In this document: piece after piece, positions 1 to 6,414 of the stretch
Numbering within the stretch: the stretch's first letter is position 1
Layout: the number at the start of each line of letters is the position of its first letter
NCBI GenBank assembly: GCA_007129695.1
Contig: SKVA01000023.1
Span: 1 to 11,545 of the forward strand
Reading direction: 5' to 3'
DNA length: 11,545 nucleotides
From: Spirochaetaceae bacterium
Lineage (GTDB): Bacteria; Spirochaetota; Spirochaetia; DSM-27196; SLST01
The notes under the pieces: generated by a model
What the model was told of the DNA's origin: nothing
Database searches by the model: none
The model's input: the letters and a program-made list of their open reading frames with translations, nothing else
Program-made: the position numbers and the translations under genes

Positions 1-260
1 GGCGTCCCATCATCAGATGTGGCTCCTGTCCATAGACCCACGCGCCGAGCGCCAGATCCTCTGCTCGTACCGTCCACTGAGTGAAAACAGACCTCGCTCA
101 GATAGAATCACGACTCCATTATCGCATCCTTCTGCCCCGAAAGGGCATTCACGCGTGTGCAATTTTCGCATCGATGGTACTGGATTCCCGCGGCGCACAG
201 ACCACGGTCACGATCGGCACCCAGGACTGTTTCGCGCGTGCGATCCGTCTTCGCGCACCT
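1..260. other. No recognisable gene at the left edge
   Basis: I compared all six frames here. The open frames (for example 81-401 plus, 13-198 minus, 149-523 minus) give low-complexity or Arg/Ser-rich translations with no motif I know, and they overlap one another, as expected of chance open frames in GC-rich DNA. Bases 81-180 are noticeably more AT-rich than the rest. A TAGAAT hexamer at 103-108 and a 5-bp hairpin (TGCCC 133-137 with GGGCA 143-147) are present but have no supporting context. The stretch is probably intergenic or decayed sequence next to the DinB remnant. Confidence 0.5.
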
Positions 261-473
261 TCACCCGTGACCGACCCACCGCAGCGGACCGCCTCCGCGC
301 AGCTGGGTACGGAGTCCCAGCTGTGCTGCATGGTGCTGGATGTGCCGGATGGTGTAGACGTGGAGCTCCGCGCGTGGCTCCGGGCGCCACGAGAAACCTG
401 ACGGCCCGGCGAGGCTCGCTTCGGTCTCCTCCGCGAGGACCGTCTTCGCCTTCGCGATGCAGTACTCGAGATA
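261..473 (-). pseudogene. C-terminal remnant of a DinB/YfiT-like protein
   Basis: Reading the minus strand in the frame that stops at 261-263 (TGA) gives 70 residues that look like the end of a DinB/YfiT-type (DinB_2/DUF664-like) four-helix metalloprotein. The signs are an opening YLEYC helix, then KAKTVLAEET, a FSWRPEPRAEL stretch, the helix YTIRHIQHHAAQL (remnant residues 40-52), and a terminal PLRWVGHG. The helix carries the H-x3-H pair (residues 44 and 48) that supplies two of the usual metal ligands; the first helices with the third His are missing. The frame is closed by TAG at 474-476, with a second TAG upstream, and no ATG, GTG or TTG start with a ribosome site is available. No other frame supplies the missing N-terminal half before the neighbouring gene ends at 504. 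I infer a truncated pseudogene left by deletion or rearrangement. Recognition is from memory of the family pattern, not a search. Confidence 0.6.
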
Positions 474-503
474 CTAGCGACACGACCGATCCCCGTGGGA
501 AGT

Positions 504-1130
504 CTATCGCAGCGGAGGCTCAACCGCTATCGCACGCCTCAGGATGCTCGGATCCCAGACCTGAACCTCGAAGGCGAGGTCCTGGACGTCCCTGTTGCGC
601 GCGAACACTTCCGCGACCTCGGTGATGTGGAAGACGGTGCCTTGATCGCGCAGGATCGGCATCGCCGGTGCGGGATCTCCCGCATCTGGTGGGCACCTCT
701 CTGAGTAGGAGCGGTGACTGTCGAACACCGTGAAGCTGACGTGAGCGGTGTCTGCGATCTGGGCCAGGTCGATCAGAAGGTATCGCGTGCGGGTCTCTCC
801 GTGCCCCCGCCGCTGTTCCAGGTCCCGGTCAACCGTATCGAGGTCCAGGTTCGGGCGAAGGTAGAAGAACACCGGGTGCATCGACGGAGGCTTGCCGTAC
901 TTCGCCGTGAACTCGTCGTGCATGATCTGTTCGATGGACTCGCGCCTTCGCATGTACGCCGCGCGGTGCCCAACGGCGAAGCGTCCGCCGTACCAACCCT
1001 CGGCATCGACGATCTGGTCAAGGACCGCCTCCCGCTGATCGGGAGGGTACATGGTCACGGTCCGGAACATGTGCTCGGGGGACGTATAGAAGTGAAGCAT
1101 GAGCTGGAGATTCGGCTGTGGGATACGCAC
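504..1130 (-). CDS. Hypothetical protein, 208 residues, unknown family
   Basis: I do not recognise this protein. It starts with GTG at 1130, the only good start after an in-frame TGA at 1155-1157; a GGTGG about 16 nt upstream is a poor ribosome site. The translation looks real: mixed hydrophobic and charged content, alternating strands and helices, and no Arg/Ser-rich low complexity. Visible landmarks are a Tyr/Phe/His-rich start (LMLHFYTSPEHMF, 10-22), a helix with AAYMRRRESIEQIM (57-70), HPVFFYLRPN (85-94), a central TRYLLIDLAQIADTAHVSF (115-133), FDSHRSYSE (136-144), and a C-terminal FHITEVAEVFAR then FEVQVWDPSIL (168-197). There is no signal peptide or membrane segment, so it is probably cytoplasmic. 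It is transcribed away from the antitoxin gene, and its end lies 30 nt from the DinB remnant. Function unknown; confidence is for being a gene. Confidence 0.65.
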   Translation of the reverse strand: MRIPQPNLQLMLHFYTSPEHMFRTVTMYPPDQREAVLDQIVDAEGWYGGRFAVGHRAAYMRRRESIEQIMHDEFTAKYGKPPSMHPVFFYLRPNLDLDTVDRDLEQRRGHGETRTRYLLIDLAQIADTAHVSFTVFDSHRSYSERCPPDAGDPAPAMPILRDQGTVFHITEVAEVFARNRDVQDLAFEVQVWDPSILRRAIAVEPPLR

Positions 1131-1226
1131 GGCTGGCCAACCGCCACCATGGAATCACGAACCGCGTTCATGCACAAGGTGGTTCGGTCGTCGCGTTCCA
1201 CCGCTGGCCCGCCGGTGACAAACTTG

Positions 1227-1261
1227 GATTGACTGCGTCGCTCTGCGGGATCAGATTGACT
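1227..1261. repeat. Direct repeat GATTGACT x2 before the antitoxin
   Basis: The octamer GATTGACT occurs at 1227-1234 and again at 1254-1261, 27 bp apart, with the second copy ending 2 nt before the antitoxin ATG. The first copy includes TTGACT (1229-1234), a good -35 match; 17 bp further is CAGATT (1252-1257), a poor -10 match. Phd/YefM antitoxins usually repress their own promoter, so the repeated octamer could be an operator. Palindromic sites are more usual for this family, so this may be chance. Confidence 0.3.
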
Positions 1262-1263
1262 AT

Positions 1264-1497
1264 ATGACAGTGGTAGATGTGCACGAGGCGAAGACCAGGT
1301 TCTCGTCGCTCCTTGAACGCGCGCACAACGGCGAGGAAATCGTGCTGGCGAAGGCGGGCAGGCCCTACGCCCGGCTCGTTCCGCTCGAGCCGCCGCCGCA
1401 GCGGGTGCCGGGACGATATCGGGACGCGATTCCGCAGAGTTTCTACGAGCCGCTTCCTGACGAGGAGATCGGAGACGGAGCTCGACATCGCGAGTGA
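1264..1497 (+). CDS. Phd/YefM-type antitoxin, apparently orphan
   Basis: This 77-residue protein has the classic Phd/YefM (type II antitoxin, DNA-binding) N-terminus: VVDVHEAKTRFSSLLERA (3-20), then NGEEIVLAKAGRPYARLVPLEP, the strand-helix pattern that forms the DNA-binding dimer. The C-terminal toxin-binding tail is short and ends YEPLPDEEIGDGARHRE; the EPLPDEE part is typical of partners of PIN-domain (VapC-type) toxins. Such antitoxins normally overlap or sit a few bases before their toxin. Here only 54 nt lie between the stop and gcvT, and no PIN or RelE/Doc-like frame follows. A GTG at 1494 overlaps the stop and opens VIVATD, faintly like a PIN start, but the frame becomes low-complexity and runs into gcvT. 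Ribosome site is weak (GGGA 13 nt upstream). Family call is firm; loss of the toxin is inferred. Confidence 0.85.
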   Translation: MTVVDVHEAKTRFSSLLERAHNGEEIVLAKAGRPYARLVPLEPPPQRVPGRYRDAIPQSFYEPLPDEEIGDGARHRE

Positions 1498-1539
1498 TTG
1501 TAGCGACCGATCGCCCGTGTCTCCGGCCGCGTCTATCGG

Positions 1540-1545
1540 TATATT
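1540..1545 (+). promoter_or_regulatory. Possible -10 box of the gcv operon, leaderless start
   Basis: TATATT lies 6 nt before the gcvT ATG at 1552. No purine-rich ribosome site is visible between them. A start point 7 nt after this box would fall on the A of the ATG, giving a leaderless mRNA. No convincing -35 is seen at the right spacing (1517-1522 reads GTGTCT), and there is no room for a glycine riboswitch between the antitoxin stop and gcvT. Placement is by eye only. Confidence 0.35.
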
Positions 1546-1551
1546 GGGCGC

Positions 1552-2646
1552 ATGCAACGAGTACCGCTCTACCCCTGGCACGTCGACGCGGGCGCGAAGA
1601 TGGCGCCGTTTGCCGGGTGGGAGATGCCGATCCAGTACCGGACCGGTTCGATCGACGAGCATCGGCTCGTGAGGCGGAGCGCCGGGCTGTTCGACGTGAG
1701 CCACATGGGGCGTCTGGAGGTCACCGGGCCCGGTGCGGCAGCGTACCTCGACCGGCTCGTGTCCAGTTCGATTACGAAGCTCGGCGTGAACGAGTCTACC
1801 TACGGGCTGCTCTGTAACGAGTCCGGCGGTGTGATCGACGATCTGTTCGTCTACCGCCTGGCCGAACGCTGGCTCGTGGTCGTCAACGCATCCAACGCTC
1901 AGAAGGACACCGCATGGTTCCGGTCGCACCTGCCCGACTCGGGCGTGACGCTCACCGATACTTCGGACGCGACCGTCATGTTCGCGTTCCAGGGCCCGCA
2001 CGCGATCGCGCTCCTCGACCGCGACACCAACGGCACCGCGTCGGCGATCGAGCGGTTTCACGCCGCGCTCATCGACGTGTGTGGCGTGCCGTGCACGGTC
2101 GGGCGGACCGGCTACACCGGTGAGGATGGCGTCGAGCTCTTCGCCGCCGCACACGACGCCGAGCGGCTGTGGACCGGGATCCTGGCGCTTGCAGACCGGC
2201 ACGGCGTCGAGGCGGGACCGATCGGGCTCGCCGCGCGCGACAGCCTCCGGTTCGAGCCCGGCTTCCCGCTCTACGGACACGAGCTCGATGAAGACACCTC
2301 TCCCGTCGACGCTCGGCTGACGTGGGCGTGCGACCTGGATACCGACTTCATCGGTCGCGACGCGATCGTCGAGCGCAAACGCGCCGGCGCGTCGCGGAAG
2401 CTCGCGACCGTGATCATGGAGGAGCGCGGCGTTCCGCGGCAGGGATGCGACGTCTACCACGGGGACCGACGCGTCGGCGTCGTGACTACCGGTCTTTACG
2501 CTCCCACAGTCGACGCGTTCTGTGCTAATGTCTACGTGGAATCAGAGCTTGCCCGCACCGGTGCGATCGTCCACGTTGAGATCCGTGGCGATCGCAAACG
2601 GGCAGTCGTGGCGAGTCGACCACTGTACAAGCCGGCGTACCGGTAA
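1552..2646 (+). CDS. gcvT: Glycine cleavage system T protein (aminomethyltransferase)
   Basis: GcvT takes the aminomethyl group from the lipoyl arm of H-protein and, with tetrahydrofolate, releases NH3 and makes 5,10-methylene-THF in the cytoplasm. The 364-residue length is normal. Family signatures run throughout: PLYPWHVDAGAKMAPFAGWEMP (5-26, given here as one N-terminal block), AGLFDVSHMGRLEV (44-57), SGGVIDDLFVYR (91-102) with the catalytic Asp region at 96-97, FAFQGPHA (145-152), GRTGYTGEDGVELF (184-197) in the folate-binding core, GLAARDSLRFEPGFPLYGHEL (about 225-245), and a C-terminal barrel ending in KPAYR. The ATG at 1552 gives the standard N-terminus, but it has no clear Shine-Dalgarno, unlike the next two genes; a TATATT 6 nt upstream suggests a leaderless message. 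It is the first gene of gcvT-H-PA-PB. Confidence 0.97.
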   Translation: MQRVPLYPWHVDAGAKMAPFAGWEMPIQYRTGSIDEHRLVRRSAGLFDVSHMGRLEVTGPGAAAYLDRLVSSSITKLGVNESTYGLLCNESGGVIDDLFVYRLAERWLVVVNASNAQKDTAWFRSHLPDSGVTLTDTSDATVMFAFQGPHAIALLDRDTNGTASAIERFHAALIDVCGVPCTVGRTGYTGEDGVELFAAAHDAERLWTGILALADRHGVEAGPIGLAARDSLRFEPGFPLYGHELDEDTSPVDARLTWACDLDTDFIGRDAIVERKRAGASRKLATVIMEERGVPRQGCDVYHGDRRVGVVTTGLYAPTVDAFCANVYVESELARTGAIVHVEIRGDRKRAVVASRPLYKPAYR

Positions 2647-2656
2647 GGAGCAGAGC

Positions 2657-3046
2657 ATGACGTTCAGGGATGATGTGAAGTACCAGGAATCGCACGAATG
2701 GGCGCTCAAGGATGACGACTTGGTCATCGTCGGAGTCAGTGACTACGCGCAGGATAGCCTCGGCGACGTGGTCTACGTCGAGCTACCCGACGTCGGCGAC
2801 GTGAAGAAGAAGGGCGACAGCTTCGGCGTCGTCGAAAGCGTCAAGGCCGCGAGTGACGTCTACATGCCCGTCAGCGGCGAGATCATCGAGATCAACGCCG
2901 ATCTGGATGACAACCCGTCCAACGTCAACGACTCGCCGTTCGACAGCGGGTGGCTCATCAAGATCAAGCCGAGCGATCCGTCCGAACTGAGCGCGTTGAT
3001 GAGCGCGCAGGAGTACAAGACCTACACCGAGGGACTCGAAGACTAA
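2657..3046 (+). CDS. gcvH: Glycine cleavage system H protein (lipoyl carrier)
   Basis: GcvH is the small shuttle of the glycine cleavage complex: its lipoyl-lysine accepts the aminomethyl group from P-protein and presents it to T-protein, then is reoxidised by L-protein. The 129-residue length is normal. Visible are YQESHEWAL near the start (9-17), VGVSDYAQDSLGDVVYVELP (25-44), and the lipoylation site VVESVKAASDVYMPVSGE (58-75) with Lys63 as the modified residue; the end carries GWLIKIKP and SAQEYKTY. The ATG at 2657 is preceded by AAGGAG (2645-2650), 6 nt away and overlapping the gcvT stop, so translation is probably coupled. An upstream in-frame extension to 2522 lies inside gcvT and is not used. 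Lipoate attachment enzymes are not in the window. Confidence 0.97.
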   Translation: MTFRDDVKYQESHEWALKDDDLVIVGVSDYAQDSLGDVVYVELPDVGDVKKKGDSFGVVESVKAASDVYMPVSGEIIEINADLDDNPSNVNDSPFDSGWLIKIKPSDPSELSALMSAQEYKTYTEGLED

Positions 3047-3067
3047 GGTCCCCGCAGAGGAGCCACC

Positions 3068-4489
3068 GTGGCCTACATAGGAAATACCGACGCCGACCGC
3101 CGGATCATGCTCGACCGGCTCGGTCTGTCGTCTGTTGACGATCTGTTCACCGACATTCCGGCCGAGCACCGCTTTCCGGAGCTCGAGCTTCCGCCGGCGC
3201 AGACCGAACTCGAGTTGCTTCGCGATATCGAGTCGCTCGCGGCGCAGAATGCCGCGGGCAGTGGTATGCTCAGCTTCGTCGGTGCAGGAGTATACCGCCA
3301 CTTCATCCCTGCGATCGTATCGTATCTGAGCGGTCGCGGAGAGTTCGCGACCGCGTACACGCCGTACCAGGCGGAGGCCAGCCAGGGCACGGTGCAGACG
3401 ATCTTCGAGTACCAGAGCATGGTTGCCGATCTGCTGGGAATGGACGTCGTCAATGCATCGCACTACGACGGTTCCACGGCTGTTGCGGAGGCGGCGATCA
3501 TGGCGGTCCGCTCTACGCGCGGCCGCTCGCGGGTGGTTCTTTCGGGTACGCTCCATCCGGAGTACATCCAGGTAACGCGGACCTACCTCAAACCACAGGG
3601 AATCGCTATCGATGTCGTCGATCCACCCGAAGCCGCCGGTGCCACCGGTCCCACCAGCGAGAGCCTGCTGGCCGCTATCGGCGACGATACCGCGTGCCTG
3701 ATCGTGCAGAACCCCGACTTTCTGGGGCGCTACGTCGACCTCCGCGGGTTCGCCGATGAGGTACACGCGCGCGGCGCGCTTCTGGTCGTTCACGTCGATC
3801 CGATCGCGACCGCGCTCTTCACGAGCCCCGGCGCGCTCGGCGCCGACATCGTGACCGGCGAAGGCCAGCCGCTCGGGATACCGCTCAGCTATGGCGGACC
3901 CTACCTGGGGATCTTCGCCGCGCGCAAGGAGCTCGTCCGCAAGATGCCGGGCCGGCTCGCCGGTCAGACCACCGATACCACCGGCGCGCGCGGGTTCGTG
4001 CTGACGCTCAACACGCGCGAGCAGCACATCCGCCGCGACAAGGCGACCAGCAACATCTGCACGAATCAGGGGCTGATGGCGTTGCGCGCGACGATCTACC
4101 TGGCAGCGATGGGTCCCAAGGGCCTCACGGAGGCGGCGCGCCTGTGCTACCAGAACGCACACCACGCTGCGCGTCTGCTCGCACAGATTCCAGGATGCTC
4201 GGTCCTGCCCGGTGCGACTTCACCGGGCGCCGCACCCGCCGACGTCTTCTTCAAGGAGTTCGTGCTCCGCACGCCGGTTCCGGCCGCCGACGTGATCGAG
4301 CGCGCCGCCGACGCGGGAGTGATTCCGGGGCTCGCGCTCGACCGCTACTACCCGAAGCGGACGCACGAGATTCTGATCGCGGTGACCGAGGCGTATTCGC
4401 GCGCCGACATTGAACGGCTCGCCGACGCGGTCCGCGATGCGGTCACCAAGTCAGCCGACGCGCCCGCACGCAAGGAGGCCGTCCGATGA
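3068..4489 (+). CDS. gcvPA: Glycine dehydrogenase (decarboxylating) subunit 1
   Basis: This is the N-terminal half of the split P-protein, which pairs with GcvPB to decarboxylate glycine with PLP and load the aminomethyl group on GcvH. The 473 residues are slightly longer than usual, due to a charged C-terminal tail (TKSADAPARKEAVR). Signatures: YIGNTDADRRIML (3-14), FVGAGVYRHFIPA (70-82), TAYTPYQAEASQGTVQ (95-110), ASHYDGSTA (130-138), LSYGGPYLG (273-281), and REQHIRRDKATSNICTNQ (317-334). This half has the PLP-enzyme fold but lacks the Schiff-base lysine, which is in subunit 2. The start is GTG at 3068 with AGAGGAG (3056-3062) 5 nt upstream and 21 nt after gcvH; the N-terminus matches the family. 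The stop overlaps the gcvPB start (ATGA). Long minus-strand open frames across it are chance shadows. Confidence 0.97.
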   Translation: MAYIGNTDADRRIMLDRLGLSSVDDLFTDIPAEHRFPELELPPAQTELELLRDIESLAAQNAAGSGMLSFVGAGVYRHFIPAIVSYLSGRGEFATAYTPYQAEASQGTVQTIFEYQSMVADLLGMDVVNASHYDGSTAVAEAAIMAVRSTRGRSRVVLSGTLHPEYIQVTRTYLKPQGIAIDVVDPPEAAGATGPTSESLLAAIGDDTACLIVQNPDFLGRYVDLRGFADEVHARGALLVVHVDPIATALFTSPGALGADIVTGEGQPLGIPLSYGGPYLGIFAARKELVRKMPGRLAGQTTDTTGARGFVLTLNTREQHIRRDKATSNICTNQGLMALRATIYLAAMGPKGLTEAARLCYQNAHHAARLLAQIPGCSVLPGATSPGAAPADVFFKEFVLRTPVPAADVIERAADAGVIPGLALDRYYPKRTHEILIAVTEAYSRADIERLADAVRDAVTKSADAPARKEAVR

Positions 4490-5952
4490 GCTCGTTCCGG
4501 TTCGATTCTCCGATTCCGCCGCTACTCTACGAGATCAGCCGCACCGGGCGCCGCGCGGTGCTCCTGCCCGAATCCGACGTTCCCGAAACTCCGCTTCCCG
4601 ACCACCTGGTCAGGTCGGACGCCGACGAACTGCGGCTCCCGGAGGTCAGCGAACAGGACGTCGTGCGGCACTTCACGAAGCTGTCGCACGCGAACATGTC
4701 GATCGACACGAACTTCTACCCGCTCGGCTCGTGCACGATGAAGTACAACCCCAAGATCAACGAAGCGGTCGCGGCGCACCCCGGTTTTGCCGGGCAGCAC
4801 CCGCTCGGTCGGGTCTCCGACACGCAGGGCGCGCTCGCGGTGATGTATCGGCTTCAGCACATGCTCGCCGAAATCTCGGGCTTCTCCGCGGTCAGCCTGC
4901 AGCCGGCCGCCGGCGCGCAGGGAGAGCTGACCGGCATCCTGATGATCCGCGCGTACCACGAGTCGAACGGCGACACGCGCCGGACGAAGATCCTGGTTCC
5001 CGACAGCGCGCACGGAACGAACCCGGCAACCGTCACGATGGCCGGCTACGAGACGGTCGAAATACCGTCGAACAGCCGAGGTACCGTCGACCTTGACGCG
5101 CTGCGCGCCGCGTGCGGAGACGACGTGGCCGGGCTCATGATCACGAACCCGAATACCGCCGGCCTGTTCGAAGAAGACATCGTCGCGATCGTCGACGCGG
5201 TGCACGAGTGCGGCGGACTGGTCTACGGCGACGGCGCGAACTTCAACGCGATCCTCGGCATCGTGCGCCCCGGCGACATCGGCGTCGACGTGATGCACTT
5301 CAACCTGCACAAGACGTTCAGCACGCCGCACGGCGGCGGTGGCCCCGGCGCGGGCCCGGTCGGCGCGGCGCCGATCCTTGCGCCGTACCTGCCGGGACCG
5401 GTCGTCACGCGCGGCGGCACCGACGACGGCGACTATCGCCTTACGATGCCCGATCGATCGATCGGACGACTCAAATCGTTCCACGGCAACTTCGGTATGC
5501 TGCTGCGCGCGTACGCGTATATCATGATGCACGGTGCCGACGGGCTGCGCGCTATCAGCGAAAACGCGGTCCTCAACGCGAACTACCTGCGCGTGTTGAC
5601 CGAGCGCGCGTTCCCGGTGAAGTTCAAGCGCACGTGCATGCACGAGTTCATTTCGGTAGGCAGCGTCTACGACGGCGTGTCGACGATGGACGTCGCGAAG
5701 CGGTTGCTCGACTACGGCTTCCACGCGCCGACGGTCTACTTCCCGCTCATCGTCAAAGACGCGCTGATGATCGAGCCGACCGAAAGCGAGAACCGCGAAA
5801 CGCTCGAGGCGTTCGCCGACGCGCTCCAGGCGGTAGCCGACGAAGCGCAGAGCAACCCCGACCTGCTCCACGACGCACCGCACACGACTCCGCTGCGCCG
5901 CCTCGACGAAGTCTCGGCGGTCCGTAACCTGGTGCTCCGTTACCAGCGGTAG
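4486..5952 (+). CDS. gcvPB: Glycine dehydrogenase (decarboxylating) subunit 2
   Basis: GcvPB carries the PLP-binding half of the split P-protein, 488 residues, normal for the family. Key motifs: KLSHANMSIDTNFYPLGSCT (65-84), MKYNPKIN (85-92), LQPAAGAQGE (138-147), VPDSAHGTNPA (171-181), ITNPNTAGLFE (219-229), GDGANFNAI (248-256), and FNLHKTFSTPHGGGGPG (272-288), where Lys276 is the expected Schiff-base lysine. The C-terminal part has KRTCMHEFIS and the EPTESENRETLEAFADAL segment seen in this family. It overlaps gcvPA by 4 nt (ATGA), so the two subunits are probably made in equal amounts by coupled translation. It is the last gene of the operon; its final 13 nt overlap the end of a convergent gene, so any terminator must lie inside that gene. 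Confidence 0.97.
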   Translation: MSSFRFDSPIPPLLYEISRTGRRAVLLPESDVPETPLPDHLVRSDADELRLPEVSEQDVVRHFTKLSHANMSIDTNFYPLGSCTMKYNPKINEAVAAHPGFAGQHPLGRVSDTQGALAVMYRLQHMLAEISGFSAVSLQPAAGAQGELTGILMIRAYHESNGDTRRTKILVPDSAHGTNPATVTMAGYETVEIPSNSRGTVDLDALRAACGDDVAGLMITNPNTAGLFEEDIVAIVDAVHECGGLVYGDGANFNAILGIVRPGDIGVDVMHFNLHKTFSTPHGGGGPGAGPVGAAPILAPYLPGPVVTRGGTDDGDYRLTMPDRSIGRLKSFHGNFGMLLRAYAYIMMHGADGLRAISENAVLNANYLRVLTERAFPVKFKRTCMHEFISVGSVYDGVSTMDVAKRLLDYGFHAPTVYFPLIVKDALMIEPTESENRETLEAFADALQAVADEAQSNPDLLHDAPHTTPLRRLDEVSAVRNLVLRYQR

Positions 5953-6329
5953 GCGACGATCGCGCTGTCCTCGCCGGTGGCGGCCACCCTGTCCGGCGGG
6001 TCACCGTCGATCTCTGCGGTCAGCCGCGCGCACGCTTCCTTGAGCGCCTCGAGCTCTGGCACTCGCTGCCAGTAGACCGTCGCGCGGAGCACCAGGAGCG
6101 ACGCCAGGAGGCTGCGCAGCGTGTAGTAGACCAGGCACCGCGCAAGCGCCCCGTGTCCCGTGCCGCCCGGTATCCGCGCCGACGGGCCGCCTTCGTTCAG
6201 CAGCGACAGTTCCAGCGCGTCCGACAGCAGGCGCCGCGACCGTTCACGCTCGCCGCAGCACAACAGACCGATGTACGCCCGGATCGCCGCGCTGACCACC
6301 TCCTCGACCGACACCACGAAGCCGTCCAT
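5940..6329 (-). CDS. Small alpha-helical hypothetical protein
   Basis: I do not recognise this protein. I choose the ATG at 6329 (129 residues) because GGAGG sits 5 nt upstream; the frame is open back to an ATG at 6365 (141 residues), but that one has no ribosome site. The translation is almost wholly helical: an amphipathic first helix (VSVEEVVSAAIRAYIGLL, 6-23) with a CC pair at 24-25, an Arg-rich turn (GERERSRRLLSDALEL, 26-41), a glycine-rich loop (about 46-60), and a long helix (ALARCLVYYTLRSLLASLLV, 61-80) followed by PELEALKEACARL. This two-helix layout loosely recalls HEPN proteins, but the R-x4-6-H motif of active HEPN RNases is absent. It lies 85 nt after the phosphodiesterase gene on the same strand, so it may be the last gene of the transporter cluster. 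Its end overlaps gcvPB by 13 nt. Confidence 0.6.
   Translation of the reverse strand: MDGFVVSVEEVVSAAIRAYIGLLCCGERERSRRLLSDALELSLLNEGGPSARIPGGTGHGALARCLVYYTLRSLLASLLVLRATVYWQRVPELEALKEACARLTAEIDGDPPDRVAATGEDSAIVAYRW
5972..5998 (+). terminator. GC-rich hairpin after gcvPB, possible 3' end
   Basis: Twenty nt after the gcvPB stop, CGCCGG (5972-5977) can pair with CCGGCG (5993-5998), enclosing an inner GGTGG-CGG-CCACC stem-loop (5976-5988). The result is one long GC-rich stem with a small bulge. There is no T-run after it on either strand, so it is not a textbook intrinsic terminator. It also lies within the coding sequence of the convergent gene. It could still end or protect the gcv transcript. 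Confidence 0.25.
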
Positions 6330-6414
6330 ACCTGCCTCCGTGATGATATCGTCGCAAAGGCGCATGCTGCTTCAACTCTTGCACAGTCCGGTGCAGAACC
6401 CGATCGCGAGCCGC

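Noticed and set aside
133..147. Short hairpin TGCCC-CGAAA-GGGCA as a terminator or RNA element
   Set aside because: Five base pairs, no T-run, and no gene for it to end; expected by chance.
1494..1817. Frame starting GTG at the antitoxin stop as a PIN toxin
   Set aside because: Only the first few residues (VIVATD) resemble a PIN start. The rest is Arg-rich low complexity and overlaps gcvT in another frame.
1168..5883. Very long minus-strand open frames opposite the gcv genes (430, 460 and 453 codons)
   Set aside because: They are exact shadows of strongly conserved plus-strand enzymes. Their translations are rich in Arg, Val, Asp and His without domains, which is typical of antisense frames in GC-rich codon use.
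6380..6395. TGCAC-loop-GTGCA hairpin after the phosphodiesterase stop as a terminator
   Set aside because: The stem is only 5 bp plus a wobble pair and there is no T-run after it on the minus strand.
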